Origin: Vibrio vulnificus NBRC 15645 = ATCC 27562
Lineage (GTDB): Bacteria; Pseudomonadota; Gammaproteobacteria; Enterobacterales; Vibrionaceae
NCBI RefSeq assembly: GCF_002224265.1
Contig: NZ_CP012881.1
Span: 372,001-436,000, forward strand
Direction: 5' to 3'
DNA length: 64,000 nucleotides
Shown here: positions 18,360 to 25,801 of the stretch, one piece after another
How positions within the stretch are numbered: the stretch's first letter is position 1
Layout: each line of letters starts with the position of its first letter
The notes under the pieces: model-generated
Told to the model about the DNA's origin: nothing
The model's input: the letters and a program-made list of their open reading frames with translations, nothing else
Databases searched by the model: none
Made by a program: the position numbers and the translations under genes

Positions 18360-18525
18360 CACCTTTCCAAACACGGGAGGCGTAGTCATTTCCAAATACG
18401 CCCTTGTGACCTTTTGCCACTGGCTTAAGCCGCGTATTATTCAACACTTGATGTCGAATAACTTAGCAAGTTAAGCTCGGAGTTATGGCAACCCTTGACC
18501 CTATTGGTCAAATGGTAGCTTTGCC
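18360..18525 (-). promoter_or_regulatory. Structured moaA leader, probable Moco riboswitch
   Basis: Reading the minus strand, at least five hairpins follow one another before the moaA ribosome site: GGCAA...TTGCC enclosing TTGACC/GGTCAA; TAACTT/AAGTTA; an 8-bp ATTCGACA/TGTTGAAT; GTGGC/GTCAC; and GGCGTA/TACGCC. The leader ends with CGCCTCCCGTGTTTGGAAAGG just before the GTG start, so a CCT segment could mask the GGAAAGG ribosome site. The position upstream of moaABCDE is that of the Moco RNA motif described in gamma-proteobacteria. The identity rests on position and structure; I have not scored it against the motif model. Confidence 0.68.
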
Positions 18526-18669
18526 CGTTAAAATACTTAATATTTGTAGTGGAATCTAGCTCTAATCTAGAAAAATCTCACTAAACCCACAATTTACCAC
18601 CTTGTGAGTACCTGTTATTAACGGGATACTCTAAATTGTAGTTGGTTATGAAAAAATAAGAAGAACAGA

Positions 18670-19560
18670 ATGAACATATACGCTTCCAAAAAGGTCGTCG
18701 CTGTTGGCGGCGGTCATGGCTTGGGAAGAATGCTTGCGGCTCTCAAAGAGTTTAGTGGCAATGCAACGGGTATTGTCGCGACCACAGATAATGGCGGCTC
18801 AACAGGACGAATTCGCCATTGCCAAGGGGGCATTGCGTGGGGAGACACACGCAACTGCATCAATCAGTTGATCACAGAACCTTCCATCAGCTCGATGATG
18901 TTCGAATATCGCTTCAAAGGCAGTGGAGAGCTTGATGGTCACAACCTCGGTAACCTAATGTTGACGGCGCTCGACAACTTATCGGTCCGCCCTCTCGATG
19001 CCATTAATCTGGTTCGCGACATGCTGAAAGTGCAAGTGAATATTTTACCGATGTCTGAGCATCCTTCCGATCTGACCGCGCTATCAACCGATGGACGCTG
19101 GGTCACTGGTGAGACAAATGTGGATGAAATGGACACGGATTTGCGCCGCTTAGATCTCTCCCCAGAAGTACCAGCCACCAAAGAAGCTGTTACCGCCCTT
19201 GAAGAGGCCGACGCCATCATCCTTGGCCCAGGTAGTTTTCTGACCAGTATCATGCCACCACTATTATTACCGGAACTTGGCAAGGCTATAGCACACAACA
19301 AAAAAGCCAAGTTGATTTTTGTTGCGAATTTAAGTCCAGAATTCGGCCCTGCTGGTCGAATGAGCTTTAAAGATAAACTCGAATGGTGTGAGCGTGCATG
19401 CCAAGGGCGAAAGATTGACGTAGTCTTGGGGGATACCGAGCATCCTGAGTTGAAAGATCGATGGCACTTTGTGACCCAATCTCTTGCTTCCGCGAATCGT
19501 GATTGGCGTCATGACCGTAAAAAATTACGCCTCGCTATAGAGCAGCAACTCACCGAATAG
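18670..19560 (+). CDS. YvcK-family (gluconeogenesis factor-like) protein
   Basis: A 296-residue member of the CofD/YvcK family, related to E. coli YbhK. The N-terminus has the nucleotide-binding VVAVGGGHGLGRMLAALKEF, followed by GIVATTDNGGSTGRIR, GDTRNCINQL, the SGELDGHNLGNLMLTAL motif and the ADAIILGPGSFLTSIMPPLLLP loop. B. subtilis YvcK binds UDP-sugars and affects carbon flux and cell-wall synthesis; no enzymatic reaction is established for YbhK. Divergent from moaA, as ybhK is close to moaA in E. coli. No ribosome site better than AAGAA is visible before the ATG. Confidence 0.9.
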   Translation: MNIYASKKVVAVGGGHGLGRMLAALKEFSGNATGIVATTDNGGSTGRIRHCQGGIAWGDTRNCINQLITEPSISSMMFEYRFKGSGELDGHNLGNLMLTALDNLSVRPLDAINLVRDMLKVQVNILPMSEHPSDLTALSTDGRWVTGETNVDEMDTDLRRLDLSPEVPATKEAVTALEEADAIILGPGSFLTSIMPPLLLPELGKAIAHNKKAKLIFVANLSPEFGPAGRMSFKDKLEWCERACQGRKIDVVLGDTEHPELKDRWHFVTQSLASANRDWRHDRKKLRLAIEQQLTE

Positions 19561-19619
19561 CGATTAAACATACGAAGCCAGACTTAGGGCTTGGTAAATC
19601 GCTTGTATTTTGACAGTAA

Positions 19620-19643
19620 AACGGCTCGTATCTACGAGCCGTT
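19620..19643. terminator. Bidirectional terminator between yvcK-like gene and luxU
   Basis: A perfect 11-bp inverted repeat (AACGGCTCGTA / TACGAGCCGTT) lies between convergent genes and almost touches the luxU stop. T tracts are short on both sides. Confidence 0.7.
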
Positions 19644-19646
19644 ATT

Positions 19647-19994
19647 TCAAAAGCCGTTTGCCTGCCAGTTGAGGTAGGCCTGCTGGGTTTGATGCAGACG
19701 GTCAATCATTGTGACCACGTCTTGCGTTTCATCTAAAGCGTCCCCTTCTTTTGCTCGAGTATCTATCTCGACGGCAAAATGACATAGTGCATCCGCGCCA
19801 AAACTGGCGGCACTGCTTTTTAAGGCATGGCTGATGTCTTTAAGATAGACGAGCTTGTCACTGTAGGTGGCATCACACAGAACCTTCAAATAACTCTCAA
19901 GTTCGTTCAAAAATATCTCCAACAACACGGGGACATTATCGGCACCTATTTCCTCAGTCAACGAGGCAATTTTCTTCTGGTTTAGTAATTCCAT
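19647..19994 (-). CDS. luxU: Quorum-sensing phosphorelay protein LuxU
   Basis: HPt protein that passes phosphate between the autoinducer-sensing hybrid kinases and LuxO. The 115-residue protein contains the HPt motif 'ISHALKSSAASFGA', with the phospho-accepting His at residue 56. The flanking residues LFLNELESYL-like and the helix ending FGADALCHFAVEID are typical. The ATG overlaps the luxO stop by one base (TAATG), so luxO and luxU form one coupled operon. The order luxO-luxU is standard in vibrios. Confidence 0.96.
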   Translation of the reverse strand: MELLNQKKIASLTEEIGADNVPVLLEIFLNELESYLKVLCDATYSDKLVYLKDISHALKSSAASFGADALCHFAVEIDTRAKEGDALDETQDVVTMIDRLHQTQQAYLNWQANGF

Positions 19995-21394
19995 TATGCT
20001 TTCTGTTTTTCTTCTTTTTCATTCCACGCCTGTAACTTGCGATAAATCGTCGACGGGCTGACATCAAGATAGCCTGCGGCTCTCGGAATGTTACCATCAC
20101 ACGCTTTAATCGCTTGTTCAATCGCCAGTTTCTCGGTCAACCACAATGGACAAATATCCCTGACGGAAATCAACTCACTCAGATCAGGTTGCGCACTTTC
20201 TTTGCGTTCAAAGGGCTGATTCAAAGGAGGCGGCAACATCTCCATGGTAATCTCTTTACCGTTGTTAAGTACCACCACGTTACGCAGCACATTTTGTAAC
20301 TGACGCACATTGCCTGGCCACTCATATTCATTAAATCTATCTATCACAGATTGAGAGAAACGAACAAAGTTTTTCCCTTCCTCATGTGACATATAACCCA
20401 GTAACGAGTAAGCGATCTCAATGACATCCTCTCCACGCTCACGAAGTGGTGGCAAGTGCAGTGGAATCACATAAAGTCGGTAGTACAAATCTTCACGAAA
20501 GCGCCCTTCTTGTACTTCTTTCCAAGGGTCTCGGTTTGTCGCGCACACAAAACGCACGTCAACACTCTTCATTTTTGAAGAGCCCACTTTTTGGAAAGTA
20601 CCCGTTTGGATAAAACGCAGCAATTTTGTTTGCAGATCTAGGTCCATTTCACACAGCTCATCAAGGAACAGTGTGCCTCCATCGGCGAGCTCTGCTGCCC
20701 CTTGGCGATCGGTCGCTGCGCCAGTAAACGCACCTTTGACATGCCCAAATAGCTCGCTTTCAATCAAATCCTTGGGGATCGCTGCACAGTTAATCGCGAT
20801 AAATGGCTTGTCTCCGCGTCGACTGGCTGCATGAATGGCTTCTGCGCACACCTCTTTACCCGTACCACTTTCACCAGTGATAAAAATACTCGCTTTACTA
20901 CTGGCCGCCGAGTCAATGGTTCGGTAGACCTGCTGCATTTTTTGACTACTGCCGATAAAGCCTTGATAATTCTGACTTCCGGCGCTGTCTGAATCATTTT
21001 TTAGCTTGCTCGCCTTGCGGATAGCGTTGTTCACCGTGACCCTGAGTCGGTCAGCTTCACAGGGTTTGATCAAGAAATCTTGCGAGCCGTGTCGCATTGC
21101 TTCAACAGCAGTATCGATCGAGCCGTGTGCGGTCATGAAAATGATAGGAACATCAGGGTGGCTTGCTTTCACTGCATGCAATACGTCCATTCCCGTCATG
21201 TCCGGTAGGCGTAAGTCCAGCAGAATAAGATCTGGAATGCGATGTTTTAAACTGTCTATCGCGTCACGCCCAGTACCCACGATATTGATATCGATACCCA
21301 ATGGCATGAGATAGGAGCGATAGAGGGCTGCGACAGAAGCGGTGTCTTCTACCATCAGCAAGTAACGCTGTTTCGTTGTCGTTATTTGTTGCAT
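19994..21394 (-). CDS. luxO: Sigma-54-dependent quorum-sensing response regulator LuxO
   Basis: At low cell density phospho-LuxO activates the qrr sRNA genes with sigma-54. Domains: receiver (residues 10-125) with phospho-Asp60 in LLDLRLPDM and Lys in LIKP; AAA+ domain with Walker A GESGTGKE, the sigma-54-contacting GAFTGA loop and Walker B GGTLFLDE; and a Fis-type HTH at the C-terminus ([17 protein letters not shown]). The literature number D47 (V. harveyi) corresponds to a start at the internal Met14, but that would remove the first beta strand (RYLLMVED), so I keep the longer 466-residue form. Neither start has a clear ribosome site. qrr1 lies directly upstream, divergent. Confidence 0.95.
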   Translation of the reverse strand: MQQITTTKQRYLLMVEDTASVAALYRSYLMPLGIDINIVGTGRDAIDSLKHRIPDLILLDLRLPDMTGMDVLHAVKASHPDVPIIFMTAHGSIDTAVEAMRHGSQDFLIKPCEADRLRVTVNNAIRKASKLKNDSDSAGSQNYQGFIGSSQKMQQVYRTIDSAASSKASIFITGESGTGKEVCAEAIHAASRRGDKPFIAINCAAIPKDLIESELFGHVKGAFTGAATDRQGAAELADGGTLFLDELCEMDLDLQTKLLRFIQTGTFQKVGSSKMKSVDVRFVCATNRDPWKEVQEGRFREDLYYRLYVIPLHLPPLRERGEDVIEIAYSLLGYMSHEEGKNFVRFSQSVIDRFNEYEWPGNVRQLQNVLRNVVVLNNGKEITMEMLPPPLNQPFERKESAQPDLSELISVRDICPLWLTEKLAIEQAIKACDGNIPRAAGYLDVSPSTIYRKLQAWNEKEEKQKA

Positions 21395-21435
21395 AGTCTA
21401 GCCAATTGTTATTTGTGTTTTGAATAATAATCGCA

Positions 21436-21455
21436 TTGCGCGATGCATTTTGCAA
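21436..21455. promoter_or_regulatory. Two overlapping candidate LuxO-binding sites
   Basis: Two sequences resembling the LuxO box TTGCA-W3-TGCAA overlap here: TTGCGCGATGCAT (21436-21448) and ATGCATTTTGCAA (21443-21455). They lie about 60-80 bases upstream of the qrr1 sigma-54 promoter, where enhancer sites are expected. They also sit between luxO and qrr1, so LuxO could repress its own gene from the same place. Assigned by eye. Confidence 0.7.
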
Positions 21456-21516
21456 ATGACAATGGCAAATATTCACTTTTAGCGGTAAATAATCATCACT
21501 TAGCGGCGTTAAAATT

Positions 21517-21530
21517 GGCACAAACAATGC
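21517..21530 (+). promoter_or_regulatory. Sigma-54 promoter of qrr1
   Basis: TTGGCA-N6-ATGCA gives the invariant GG (21517-21518) and GC (21529-21530) separated by exactly ten bases. Twelve bases after the GC is T21542, which coincides with the first base of the qrr1 hairpin. Position and spacing both fit the known qrr promoters. Confidence 0.9.
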
Positions 21531-21541
21531 ACAAACTAAAG

Positions 21542-21634
21542 TGACCCCTCGGGTCACCTAGCCAACTGACGTTGTTAGTGAACCTAGTGTTCACAATTGA
21601 TAGCCAATAGTGAAATGACTGTTGGCTTTTTTTT
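21542..21634 (+). ncRNA. qrr1: Qrr1 quorum-regulatory small RNA
   Basis: Hfq-dependent sRNA made at low cell density; Qrr sRNAs pair with the LuxR/HapR-type master-regulator, luxO and aphA messages. The 5' hairpin TGACCC.CTC.GGGTCA is followed by the invariant Qrr core CCTAGCCAACTGACGTTGTT and the GTTAGTGAAC segment. The RNA ends in an 8-bp terminator stem (GCCAATAG / CTGTTGGC) and eight T residues. Length is about 93 nt, as for other Qrr1. It sits between luxO (divergent) and uvrB (convergent), the usual Vibrio location. Other qrr copies, if present, are outside the window. Confidence 0.96.
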
Positions 21635-21701
21635 GTCTGCAATAATGACAGTCAATGTTCTTCAAAAATGACTTGTTAATAGTAGCCATTAAACTCGGAT
21701 G

Positions 21702-23732
21702 TTAGCTGTTAGCGATAAACTGCTGACGCAACTTTTCAATTTCATCACGCTTCTGCGCGGCCAACTCAAATTCCAAATTCTGAGCGTGTTTGTACATTTG
21801 CGCTTCCAGTTTTGTGATTTCTTTTTCCAATTGCTGTGGTGTCAACACATTATAGGACAGCGATGGTTCAGCCACTTTCGACAATGGCACCGTTTTGCTC
21901 ACTTTCTGCTTGCGGGATTTAGTAATATCGCCCAGCTCCATAATATCTTTGATATTACGCTTCAAGGCTTGAGGCTGAATGCCTATTTTTTCATTGTACG
22001 CTTGCTGTTTCTCACGGCGTCGTTCCGTTTCATCCATCGCTTTCTTCATCGATTTGGTGATGGAATCTGCATACAAGATCGCTTTACCATGGAGGTTACG
22101 GGCTGCACGGCCAATGGTCTGAATCAATGAGCGCTCTGAACGTAAAAAGCCTTCTTTGTCGGCATCGAGAATCGCAACCAAAGACACTTCAGGCATGTCG
22201 AGACCCTCGCGTAACAAGTTAATCCCCACCAACACATCGAACTCCCCTAGCCTCAAGTCACGAATGATCTCCACTCGTTCAACCGTGTCGATATCAGAGT
22301 GTAAGTAACGCACTTTCACATCGTGCTCGTGCAAGTATTCAGTTAGGTCTTCCGCCATACGTTTGGTCAGTGTTGTCACTAACACTCGTTCATCTTTCAC
22401 TGCGCGAATGCGGATCTCAGAAAGCAGATCATCCACTTGAGTCGCCACTGGTCGCACTTCCAGTACAGGATCGAGCAGACCAGTCGGACGCACCACTTGG
22501 TCAGCAATTTCGCCCGCACTTTTCTCTAGCTCGTAATTGCCCGGGGTGGCTGAAACGAAAATAGTTTGTGGCGCAAGAGCTTCGAACTCTTCAAATTTCA
22601 ATGGTCGATTGTCCAATGCTGAAGGCAAACGGAAACCATATTCAACCAAGGTCTCTTTCCGCGAGCGGTCACCTTTATACATTGCGCCAATTTGTGGCAC
22701 GGTCACGTGAGATTCATCGATGATCAACAAACCATCGTGTGGTAAGTAGTCAAATAATGTTGGAGGCGGCTCACCTTCTGCTCGACCACTGAGGTAACGC
22801 GAGTAGTTTTCAATGCCAGAGCAGAATCCCAGCTCATTCATCATTTCAATATCGAACTGGGTACGTTGACTAATACGTTGCTCTTCCAACAATTTATTAT
22901 TGTCACGCAAGTAAGTTTGTCGCTCACGCAGCTCTTGCTTGATGTTTTCAATCGCCTGCAGAATACGCTCTCGTGGCGTGACGTAGTGAGTCTTAGGGTA
23001 AATGGTGAAGCGGGGTAAATCGCGTTGTTTGACCACTCCGGTCAGTGGGTCAAACACACTGATGCAGTCGATCTCATCATCAAACATCTCGATGCGTACC
23101 GCATCTTGGTCCGACTCAGCCGGAAAAACGTCGATGACCTCTCCGCGCACGCGAAATTGGCCTCGCTCAAAAGCAATATCGTTACGACTGTATTGCAACT
23201 CAGCCAAACGGCGCAGTATGTCGCGTTGATCCATCACATCACCACGGCGTATATGCAGCATCATTTGCAGGTAAGCTTCGGGATCACCCAAACCATAAAT
23301 AGCCGAAACAGAGGCGACGATAATGGCGTCTTTTCGCTCCAATAACGCTTTGGTGGCAGATAAACGCATTTGCTCGATATGTGCGTTGACCGATGAGTCC
23401 TTCTCTATAAAAGTGTCAGTGGTTGGCACATAGGCTTCAGGTTGGTAATAATCGTAGTAAGAGACAAAATATTCGACCGCGTTATTTGGAAAAAACGCTT
23501 TCATCTCACCGTAAAGTTGGGCGGCAAGGGTTTTGTTTGGCGCAAGTAGAATTGCAGGACGTTGCGCTTGAGCAATCACATTCGCCAAGGTAAATGTTTT
23601 ACCGGATCCCGTCACTCCGAGTAAGGTTTGGTGAGCCAAACCAGCATCCAACCCTTCTGTCAGTTGTTTGATCGCCGTTGGTTGATCTCCCGATGGCGCA
23701 TAGTCAGAAACCAGATCGTAAAGTTTGCTCAT
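21702..23732 (-). CDS. uvrB: Excinuclease ABC subunit B
   Basis: DNA-damage-verifying helicase-like subunit of nucleotide excision repair; loaded by UvrA and then binds UvrC. The 676-residue protein has Walker [16 protein letters not shown] (near residue 38), the beta-hairpin region [16 protein letters not shown] motif [13 protein letters not shown], motif [11 protein letters not shown], and the C-terminal UVR domain ([24 protein letters not shown]). The ATG at 23732 follows an AGAGGA site; four extra upstream codons begin with GTG and overlap that site. A near-consensus LexA box lies 30 bases upstream, so it is likely SOS-induced. Confidence 0.97.
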   Translation of the reverse strand: MSKLYDLVSDYAPSGDQPTAIKQLTEGLDAGLAHQTLLGVTGSGKTFTLANVIAQAQRPAILLAPNKTLAAQLYGEMKAFFPNNAVEYFVSYYDYYQPEAYVPTTDTFIEKDSSVNAHIEQMRLSATKALLERKDAIIVASVSAIYGLGDPEAYLQMMLHIRRGDVMDQRDILRRLAELQYSRNDIAFERGQFRVRGEVIDVFPAESDQDAVRIEMFDDEIDCISVFDPLTGVVKQRDLPRFTIYPKTHYVTPRERILQAIENIKQELRERQTYLRDNNKLLEEQRISQRTQFDIEMMNELGFCSGIENYSRYLSGRAEGEPPPTLFDYLPHDGLLIIDESHVTVPQIGAMYKGDRSRKETLVEYGFRLPSALDNRPLKFEEFEALAPQTIFVSATPGNYELEKSAGEIADQVVRPTGLLDPVLEVRPVATQVDDLLSEIRIRAVKDERVLVTTLTKRMAEDLTEYLHEHDVKVRYLHSDIDTVERVEIIRDLRLGEFDVLVGINLLREGLDMPEVSLVAILDADKEGFLRSERSLIQTIGRAARNLHGKAILYADSITKSMKKAMDETERRREKQQAYNEKIGIQPQALKRNIKDIMELGDITKSRKQKVSKTVPLSKVAEPSLSYNVLTPQQLEKEITKLEAQMYKHAQNLEFELAAQKRDEIEKLRQQFIANS

Positions 23733-23762
23733 TTTTCCTCTCACTACAGCACAACGTAAAAA

Positions 23763-23778
23763 CTGTATAAATATACAC
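23763..23778 (-). promoter_or_regulatory. LexA (SOS) box of uvrB
   Basis: The sequence CTGT-ATAAATAT-ACAC matches the LexA consensus CTGT-N8-ACAG in all but the last base, with the AT-rich centre typical of strong boxes. It is 30 bases upstream of the uvrB start. E. coli uvrB is also LexA-regulated. Confidence 0.75.
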
Positions 23779-24035
23779 TCCCACCCCTCATAAGAACAGT
23801 TGCAATTTAGGCATACAACACAACTTTTAGTCAGCCAAACGAATCAGGCGACAGTGACCACTTTTATTGTTGAAGAGAGTTAACCATTTCATGACATTTT
23901 TCTGGCTTATCAATTTCAACTCTGATATCCTCCTCCGCCCAATCATTGCTCTATCAGCAAAAAAGACGTTTTTGTCATCCACATCTTTTCCCCATTTTTT
24001 GTTTTTTTCGTTCATTCCAGCCTAAATCAGAAAAA

Positions 24036-24201
24036 TTATCCACAAGCTCTATAAATGCCAATTCCTAATAAAAACCTTTCAAATTCAATATTTAAAAAGA
24101 AATACCATACTTTAAAATAATTGAGCACTTACTCTAGTTCGTGTCTGTTTTTATTTTGCTCAAGTTTCACTAACACACTTATCCACAAAATTGGTGGATA
24201 A
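24036..24201. promoter_or_regulatory. DnaA-box cluster, candidate DARS1-like or DnaA-titration site
   Basis: Two exact DnaA boxes TTATCCACA are on the plus strand at 24036-24044 and 24179-24187. A third, inverted box (TTATCCACC on the minus strand) is at 24193-24201, five bases from the second, so these two face each other. A weaker TCATCCACA lies at 23975-23983. E. coli carries its DARS1 element, which regenerates ATP-DnaA, in the region just upstream of uvrB, the same relative position. The boxes are seen directly; the function is inferred. Confidence 0.55.
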
Positions 24202-24287
24202 GTAAAGGCAGGCCAATAAAGAAAAGGGATGCAGAAAAGTAAAGCACTTTTTTTACAGTTTCTTGGCATTTTGTCTCATTATTATTA

Positions 24288-24316
24288 TTGACACACCCAA
24301 ACCTGCTGAGTAAGAT
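24288..24316 (+). promoter_or_regulatory. Sigma-70 promoter of tRNA-Asn with GC-rich discriminator
   Basis: A perfect TTGACA (24288-24293) is separated by 17 bases from TAAGAT (24311-24316). It is followed by GCGTCCCGC, a GC-rich discriminator typical of stringently controlled stable-RNA promoters. Transcription should start near 24323, about 20 bases before the tRNA. Confidence 0.85.
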
Positions 24317-24341
24317 GCGTCCCGCTTTTAAGCGAAGCAAT

Positions 24342-24417
24342 TCCTCCTTAGCTCAGTCGGTAGAGCGACGGACTGTTAATCCGCAGGTCGCTGGTTCGAG
24401 CCCAGCAGGAGGAGCCA
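24342..24417 (+). tRNA. tRNA-Asn (anticodon GTT)
   Basis: A 76-base tRNA. The acceptor stem is TCCTCCT / AGGAGGA with discriminator G and an encoded CCA. The D-arm (AGCTCAGTCGGTAGAGC), the anticodon loop CTGTTAA with GTT at 24375-24377, and the T-arm GGTTCGAGCC are all intact. It is a single gene with its own promoter and terminator. Confidence 0.97.
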
Positions 24418-24427
24418 AATTCTAAAA

Positions 24428-24458
24428 AACGCCACATCTTCGGATGTGGCGTTTTTTT
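24428..24458 (+). terminator. Terminator of tRNA-Asn
   Basis: An 11-bp perfect stem closed by a stable TTCG tetraloop and followed by seven T residues, 10 bases after the tRNA. Confidence 0.93.
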
Positions 24459-24612
24459 ATATTTCCCAGCCTAAACATCTCGCACGGCCTTAAGTCAATC
24501 GTTTACCACGTATAAAATTCCGTCAGCTACTCAAAACCTTACCTTTCATTGGTTGTTATTACCGGGACAAAGCACGATAATATCGGGATCGGATTTGCAG
24601 AACGTAATAATT

Positions 24613-25191
24613 ATGACCGAATATATTTTGTTGTTGATTGGCACCGTCCTCGTAAACAACTTTGTACTGGTGAAGTTTCTCGGATTGTGTCCCTTCATGG
24701 GCGTGTCAAAAAAATTGGAAACCGCAATTGGTATGGGCTTGGCAACGACCTTTGTCCTTACTATGGCCTCCGTGTGCGCTTATCTTGTTGAAAGCTACAT
24801 TCTTGAGCCATTGCACATCGAATACCTACGAACCATGAGCTTTATTTTGGTGATTGCAGTGGTGGTCCAGTTTACGGAAATGGTGGTTCACAAGACCAGC
24901 CCAACCCTCTATCGCCTGCTGGGTATTTTTCTACCTTTGATTACCACCAACTGTGCCGTGTTAGGGGTTGCTCTACTGAATATCAATGAAAACCACTCGT
25001 TTGTAGAATCCATCATCTATGGTTTTGGTGCGGCGGTTGGTTTTTCTTTGGTACTGATTCTGTTTGCTTCGATGCGTGAGCGCATTTCTGCAGCGGATGT
25101 GCCCGTGCCTTTTAAAGGGGCTTCCATTGCGATGATTACTGCAGGATTAATGTCGCTAGCGTTTATGGGCTTTACGGGGTTGGTGAAATAA
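24613..25191 (+). CDS. rsxA: Electron transport complex subunit RsxA (RnfA)
   Basis: Six-helix inner-membrane subunit of the Rnf/Rsx ferredoxin:NAD oxidoreductase complex. In enterics the complex re-reduces SoxR; in vibrios an ion-pumping role is also considered. The 192-residue protein starts at ATG 24613 ([24 protein letters not shown]) and shows [11 protein letters not shown] and [15 protein letters not shown], whose Cys residues may hold a membrane Fe-S cluster. In-frame codons upstream run back into tRNA-terminator territory and are not expected to be used. It is the first gene of rsxABCDGE. Confidence 0.96.
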   Translation: MTEYILLLIGTVLVNNFVLVKFLGLCPFMGVSKKLETAIGMGLATTFVLTMASVCAYLVESYILEPLHIEYLRTMSFILVIAVVVQFTEMVVHKTSPTLYRLLGIFLPLITTNCAVLGVALLNINENHSFVESIIYGFGAAVGFSLVLILFASMRERISAADVPVPFKGASIAMITAGLMSLAFMGFTGLVK

Positions 25192-25192
25192 G

Positions 25193-25789
25193 ATGACAAC
25201 CATCATGATTGCCGTGCTAGCAATTGCACTGCTGGCTACGCTCTTTGGCGCTATCCTTGGTTTTGCCTCGATTCGCTTTAAAGTCGAAGCGGATCCAATC
25301 GTGGATCAAATCGATGCCATATTGCCACAAACGCAATGTGGCCAGTGTGGCTATCCTGGTTGCCGTCCTTACGCAGAAGCCATCGCGAATGGAGACAGCA
25401 TCAATAAATGCCCACCCGGAGGCCAAGCGACCATTGAAAAACTGGCCGATCTTATGGGCGTTGAAGCGGAAGAATCCGCCCATGATCTCGAAGGAAAAGT
25501 CAAAAAAGTCGCGTTTATCCACGAAGACATGTGTATTGGTTGCACTAAGTGCATCCAAGCCTGTCCGGTCGATGCTATTGTTGGTGGAACCAAAGCCCTA
25601 CATACGGTCATTAAAGATGAATGTACTGGCTGTGACTTATGCGTGGCGCCTTGCCCGACAGACTGTATTGAAATGATCCCTCTGGAGACAACCACGGAAA
25701 CATGGAAGTGGCAGCTTAATGCTATACCTGTGGTCAATATTTCCGAAGCTAACCCTAACTCTGCCACCAGCAGAGATCAGAATAACTAA
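25193..25789 (+). CDS. rsxB: Electron transport complex subunit RsxB (RnfB)
   Basis: Membrane-anchored ferredoxin-like subunit. One N-terminal helix (residues 5-25) is followed by the Fe-S domain with [18 protein letters not shown] (four-cysteine [4Fe-4S] motif with NKCPPGG) and two classical CxxCxxCxxxCP clusters ([13 protein letters not shown] and [13 protein letters not shown]). Length is 198 residues. It starts one base after the rsxA stop, so the genes are tightly coupled. Confidence 0.96.
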   Translation: MTTIMIAVLAIALLATLFGAILGFASIRFKVEADPIVDQIDAILPQTQCGQCGYPGCRPYAEAIANGDSINKCPPGGQATIEKLADLMGVEAEESAHDLEGKVKKVAFIHEDMCIGCTKCIQACPVDAIVGGTKALHTVIKDECTGCDLCVAPCPTDCIEMIPLETTTETWKWQLNAIPVVNISEANPNSATSRDQNN

Positions 25790-25801
25790 AGGGCAAAGAA
25801 G

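Larger units (their letters stand above)
23733..24341. other. Long AT-rich intergenic region between uvrB and tRNA-Asn
   Basis: About 600 bases with no convincing gene. From left to right it holds the LexA box, an unpersuasive 62-codon minus-strand frame (23827-24015), a cluster of DnaA-box-like sequences (23975-24201), and the tRNA promoter. Base composition is markedly more AT-rich than the flanking genes. Confidence 0.6.

Noticed and set aside
23827..24015. 62-codon minus-strand frame between uvrB and tRNA-Asn
   Set aside because: No convincing ribosome site, no recognisable family, and it lies in an AT-rich regulatory region; kept only as part of the intergenic description.
24342..24417. 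Integration site of a mobile element at tRNA-Asn
   Set aside because: No integrase, no direct repeat of the tRNA 3' end and no phage-like genes nearby; the rsx operon follows directly.
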